A DNA stretch of 64,000 bases. Source: Streptomyces sp. WMMC500. Lineage in GTDB: Bacteria > Actinomycetota > Actinomycetes > Streptomycetales > Streptomycetaceae. The translations under genes and the position numbers were made by a program. The stretch covers positions 6,087,001 to 6,151,000 of the forward strand of contig NZ_CP114905.1 of the NCBI RefSeq assembly GCF_027497195.1, written 5' to 3'. Below are positions 62,275 through 64,000 of the stretch, in pieces. Position 1 is the stretch's first letter. Each line of letters opens with the position of its first letter. Under the pieces are notes generated by a model that saw only the letters and a list, made by a program, of their open reading frames with translations, did no database searches and had not been told where the DNA came from.

Positions 62275-62459
62275 CCCCCGCCACCTCCGCTTTCTCCGGA
62301 GGGCTCCGCCGGGAGCCCCGCGCACAAAGGCCCCGACTCTAGTCCAGTCGGGTTGAGCCGGGCGACCGGTTATCCACGCGCCGCGGATATCTGCATTCAG
62401 AATGACAAACTGCTCGCAAGTCTCATATCAGGTGACAGATCGAGCCCCACGGACGGCAG

Positions 62460-64000
62460 ATGAGCCACACGGAGATGCGACGGCCCACCCGGAGCTTCGG
62501 CCCCGAGGAGGAACCGGAGGACGCCGACGTCCCGGACGGCGCACCGGCATCCCCGCCCGTCCTGCCCCCGCCCCCGCCCCCGGCCCGGTCCGCGCCGGTC
62601 CGCCGGCGGGGCGCGTACCGCAGGACCTGGTGGAAGGTGCTGCTGGGGGCCGCGATGCTGACGGTGGCGCTGGCCTCCGGGGCGTTCGCCGTGGGCTACC
62701 TGACCGTCGACATCCCGCGGCCCAACGACATGGCGACCGCCCAGAGCAACCACTACTTCTACGCCGACGGCTCCAAACTCGCCGACAAGGGCGAGGTCGA
62801 CCGCGAGAGCGTGCAGCTCCAGCGCGTTCCCGACCACGTGCGCATGGCCGTCCTGGCCGCCGAGGACCGCGCGTTCTACTCCGACTCCGCGGTCAACCCG
62901 ATGGCGATGGTCCGGGCCGGCTTCCACACGCTGACCGGCAAGGGCACCCAGTCGGGCTCGACCATCACCCAGCAGTACGTGAAGAACTACTACCTCGACC
63001 AGGCGCAGACGATCAGCCGCAAGCTCCGCGAGGCGTTCATCGCGATCAAGCTGGACCGCGAGGTCACCAAGGACGACGTCCTGGAGGGCTACCTCAACAC
63101 CAGCTACTTCGGCCGCAACGCCTACGGCGTCCAGGCCGCCGCCCGGGCGTACTACGACAAGGACGTCGAGGAGCTGACCGTCGCCGAGGGCGCGTTCCTC
63201 GCGACGCTGCTGCAGGCCCCGAGCACGTACGACGTGGCCGTGTACCCCGACAACCGGCCCGCCGCCGAGGCCCGCTGGGACTACGTGCTGGACGGCATGG
63301 TCAAGGAGGGCTGGCTCGCGCCCGGCGTCCGCGACAGCCTGAAGTTCCCCGTGCCGGAGCCGTCCCGGCTCGACCCCGGCCTGTCCGGGCAGCGGGGCTA
63401 TCTCGTCGAGGCCATCAACAGCTACCTCATCGAGCACCGCATCATCGACGAGAAGACCCTCGCCGCCGGCGGCTTCCGCATCGTCACGACGCTGCAGCCC
63501 GGCAAGCAGGACGCGTTCGTCGGCGCCGTCGAGGAGCAACTGACGTACTACCTCGACCCGGAGTCCAACCCCGCCGACTCCTACGTGCGCGTCGGCGGTG
63601 CCTCCATCGACGTCGGCAGCGGCGAGGTCGTCGCGCTGTACGGCGGCACGGACTACACCCAGCAGTACGTGAGCAACGCCACCCGCCGCGACTACCAGGC
63701 CGGCTCCACCTTCAAGCCGTTCGTCTTCGCCGCCGCCGTGCAGGAGAAGGCCCACAACTGGGAGGGCAGGCGGATCACGCCGCGGACGATGTACGACGGC
63801 GACAACGACCGCCGGGTGATCGGCAGGAAGGGCAAGCCCCTGCGCTACTCGCCGAGCAACCAGGACGACGTCTCCTACGGCCGCATCAGCGTCGCCGACG
63901 CCACCAACGACTCGGTCAACTCCGTCTACGCGCAGATGGCCCAGGACGTCGGCCCCAAGAAGGTCCGCCGCACCGCCGTCCGCCTCGGGCTGCCGTCCGA
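62460..64000 (+). CDS. Class A penicillin-binding protein, 5' part (window ends inside)
   Basis: The frame is open to the last base (513+ residues). It starts MSHTEMRRPTRSFG, with a Pro-rich cytoplasmic tail, a TM at 58-80, a GT51 glycosyltransferase domain with catalytic Glu135 (AAEDRAFYSD) and GSTITQQYVKNYYL, and the beginning of the transpeptidase with AGSTFKPF (Ser416-x-x-Lys419). It builds peptidoglycan at the membrane. Confidence 0.92.
   Translation, partial: MSHTEMRRPTRSFGPEEEPEDADVPDGAPASPPVLPPPPPPARSAPVRRRGAYRRTWWKVLLGAAMLTVALASGAFAVGYLTVDIPRPNDMATAQSNHYFYADGSKLADKGEVDRESVQLQRVPDHVRMAVLAAEDRAFYSDSAVNPMAMVRAGFHTLTGKGTQSGSTITQQYVKNYYLDQAQTISRKLREAFIAIKLDREVTKDDVLEGYLNTSYFGRNAYGVQAAARAYYDKDVEELTVAEGAFLATLLQAPSTYDVAVYPDNRPAAEARWDYVLDGMVKEGWLAPGVRDSLKFPVPEPSRLDPGLSGQRGYLVEAINSYLIEHRIIDEKTLAAGGFRIVTTLQPGKQDAFVGAVEEQLTYYLDPESNPADSYVRVGGASIDVGSGEVVALYGGTDYTQQYVSNATRRDYQAGSTFKPFVFAAAVQEKAHNWEGRRITPRTMYDGDNDRRVIGRKGKPLRYSPSNQDDVSYGRISVADATNDSVNSVYAQMAQDVGPKKVRRTAVRLGLPS

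Overview
The window is very GC-rich DNA (above 70% G+C by eye) from a filamentous actinomycete, almost certainly Streptomyces or a close relative in Streptomycetaceae. The evidence is an SsgA-like sporulation protein, XRE(DUF5753)/DUF397 regulator pairs, the cysO-cysM-Mec cysteine cluster, actinobacterial ClpS-DUF2017, DasR-type (dre) sites at a GlcNAc-type PTS locus, GTG starts, 4-bp start/stop overlaps and leaderless promoters. From 18.3 to 53.3 kb the chromosomal core looks conserved (hppD, ssgG, RDD proteins, M6 protease, pncA/pncB, clpS, cysM/cysO/mec, PTS, rph, rdgB). Accessory DNA interrupts it.

Layout. 0.1-2.8 kb: a class 3 lipase with two TIG domains, a VOC protein and a lipoprotein. 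2.88-6.11 kb: the relic of an integrative element in the 3' end of tRNA-Cys. It has 43-bp att repeats, a 5'-truncated integrase, and an IS701-like element that appears to carry a MazF-type toxin. 6.3-19.7 kb: an MFS exporter, a Doc toxin-antitoxin pair, a helicase, a WD40/TPR protein, HxlR and F420-reductase-like genes, a lipoprotein/membrane-protein pair, an XRE/DUF397/HATPase cluster and a FAD oxidase. 19.9-29.4 kb: hppD with a divergent Lrp gene, an S16 protease, IclR, a GlxA-type AraC regulator, ssgG and two RDD proteins. 29.6-39.7 kb: an M6 protease, NAD salvage genes (pncA, pncB), clpS-DUF2017, an amino-acid permease and the cysteine cluster with a cysteine attenuator leader peptide.

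39.9-42.0 kb: an MBL-fold hydrolase and a degenerate PTS locus. Its EIIC gene contains a 0.42-kb internal inversion, an internal deletion, a frameshift and a nonsense codon, while the divergent EIIB gene is intact and two dre-like sites remain. 42.4-46.9 kb: a six-gene co-directional cluster (lipoprotein, secreted protein, WXG100-like protein, large WXG/hydrophobic protein, two-TM protein, cytoplasmic protein). It looks like a type VII secretion substrate/partner module and is the best candidate here for an undescribed system. 47.1-48.1 kb: a second XRE/DUF397 pair. 48.3-51.5 kb: rph, lipoprotein and rdgB, interrupted by an IS605-family TnpB element that replaced the last codons of rph. 51.6-64.0 kb: FAH hydrolase, YidC, DUF445, a TetR regulator with a near-ideal operator and MFS pump, an SGNH hydrolase, a DUF1707 protein, an ABC-2 exporter operon and the start of a class A PBP that runs off the window.

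All domain names come from reading the translated sequences against remembered families; no database search was run.
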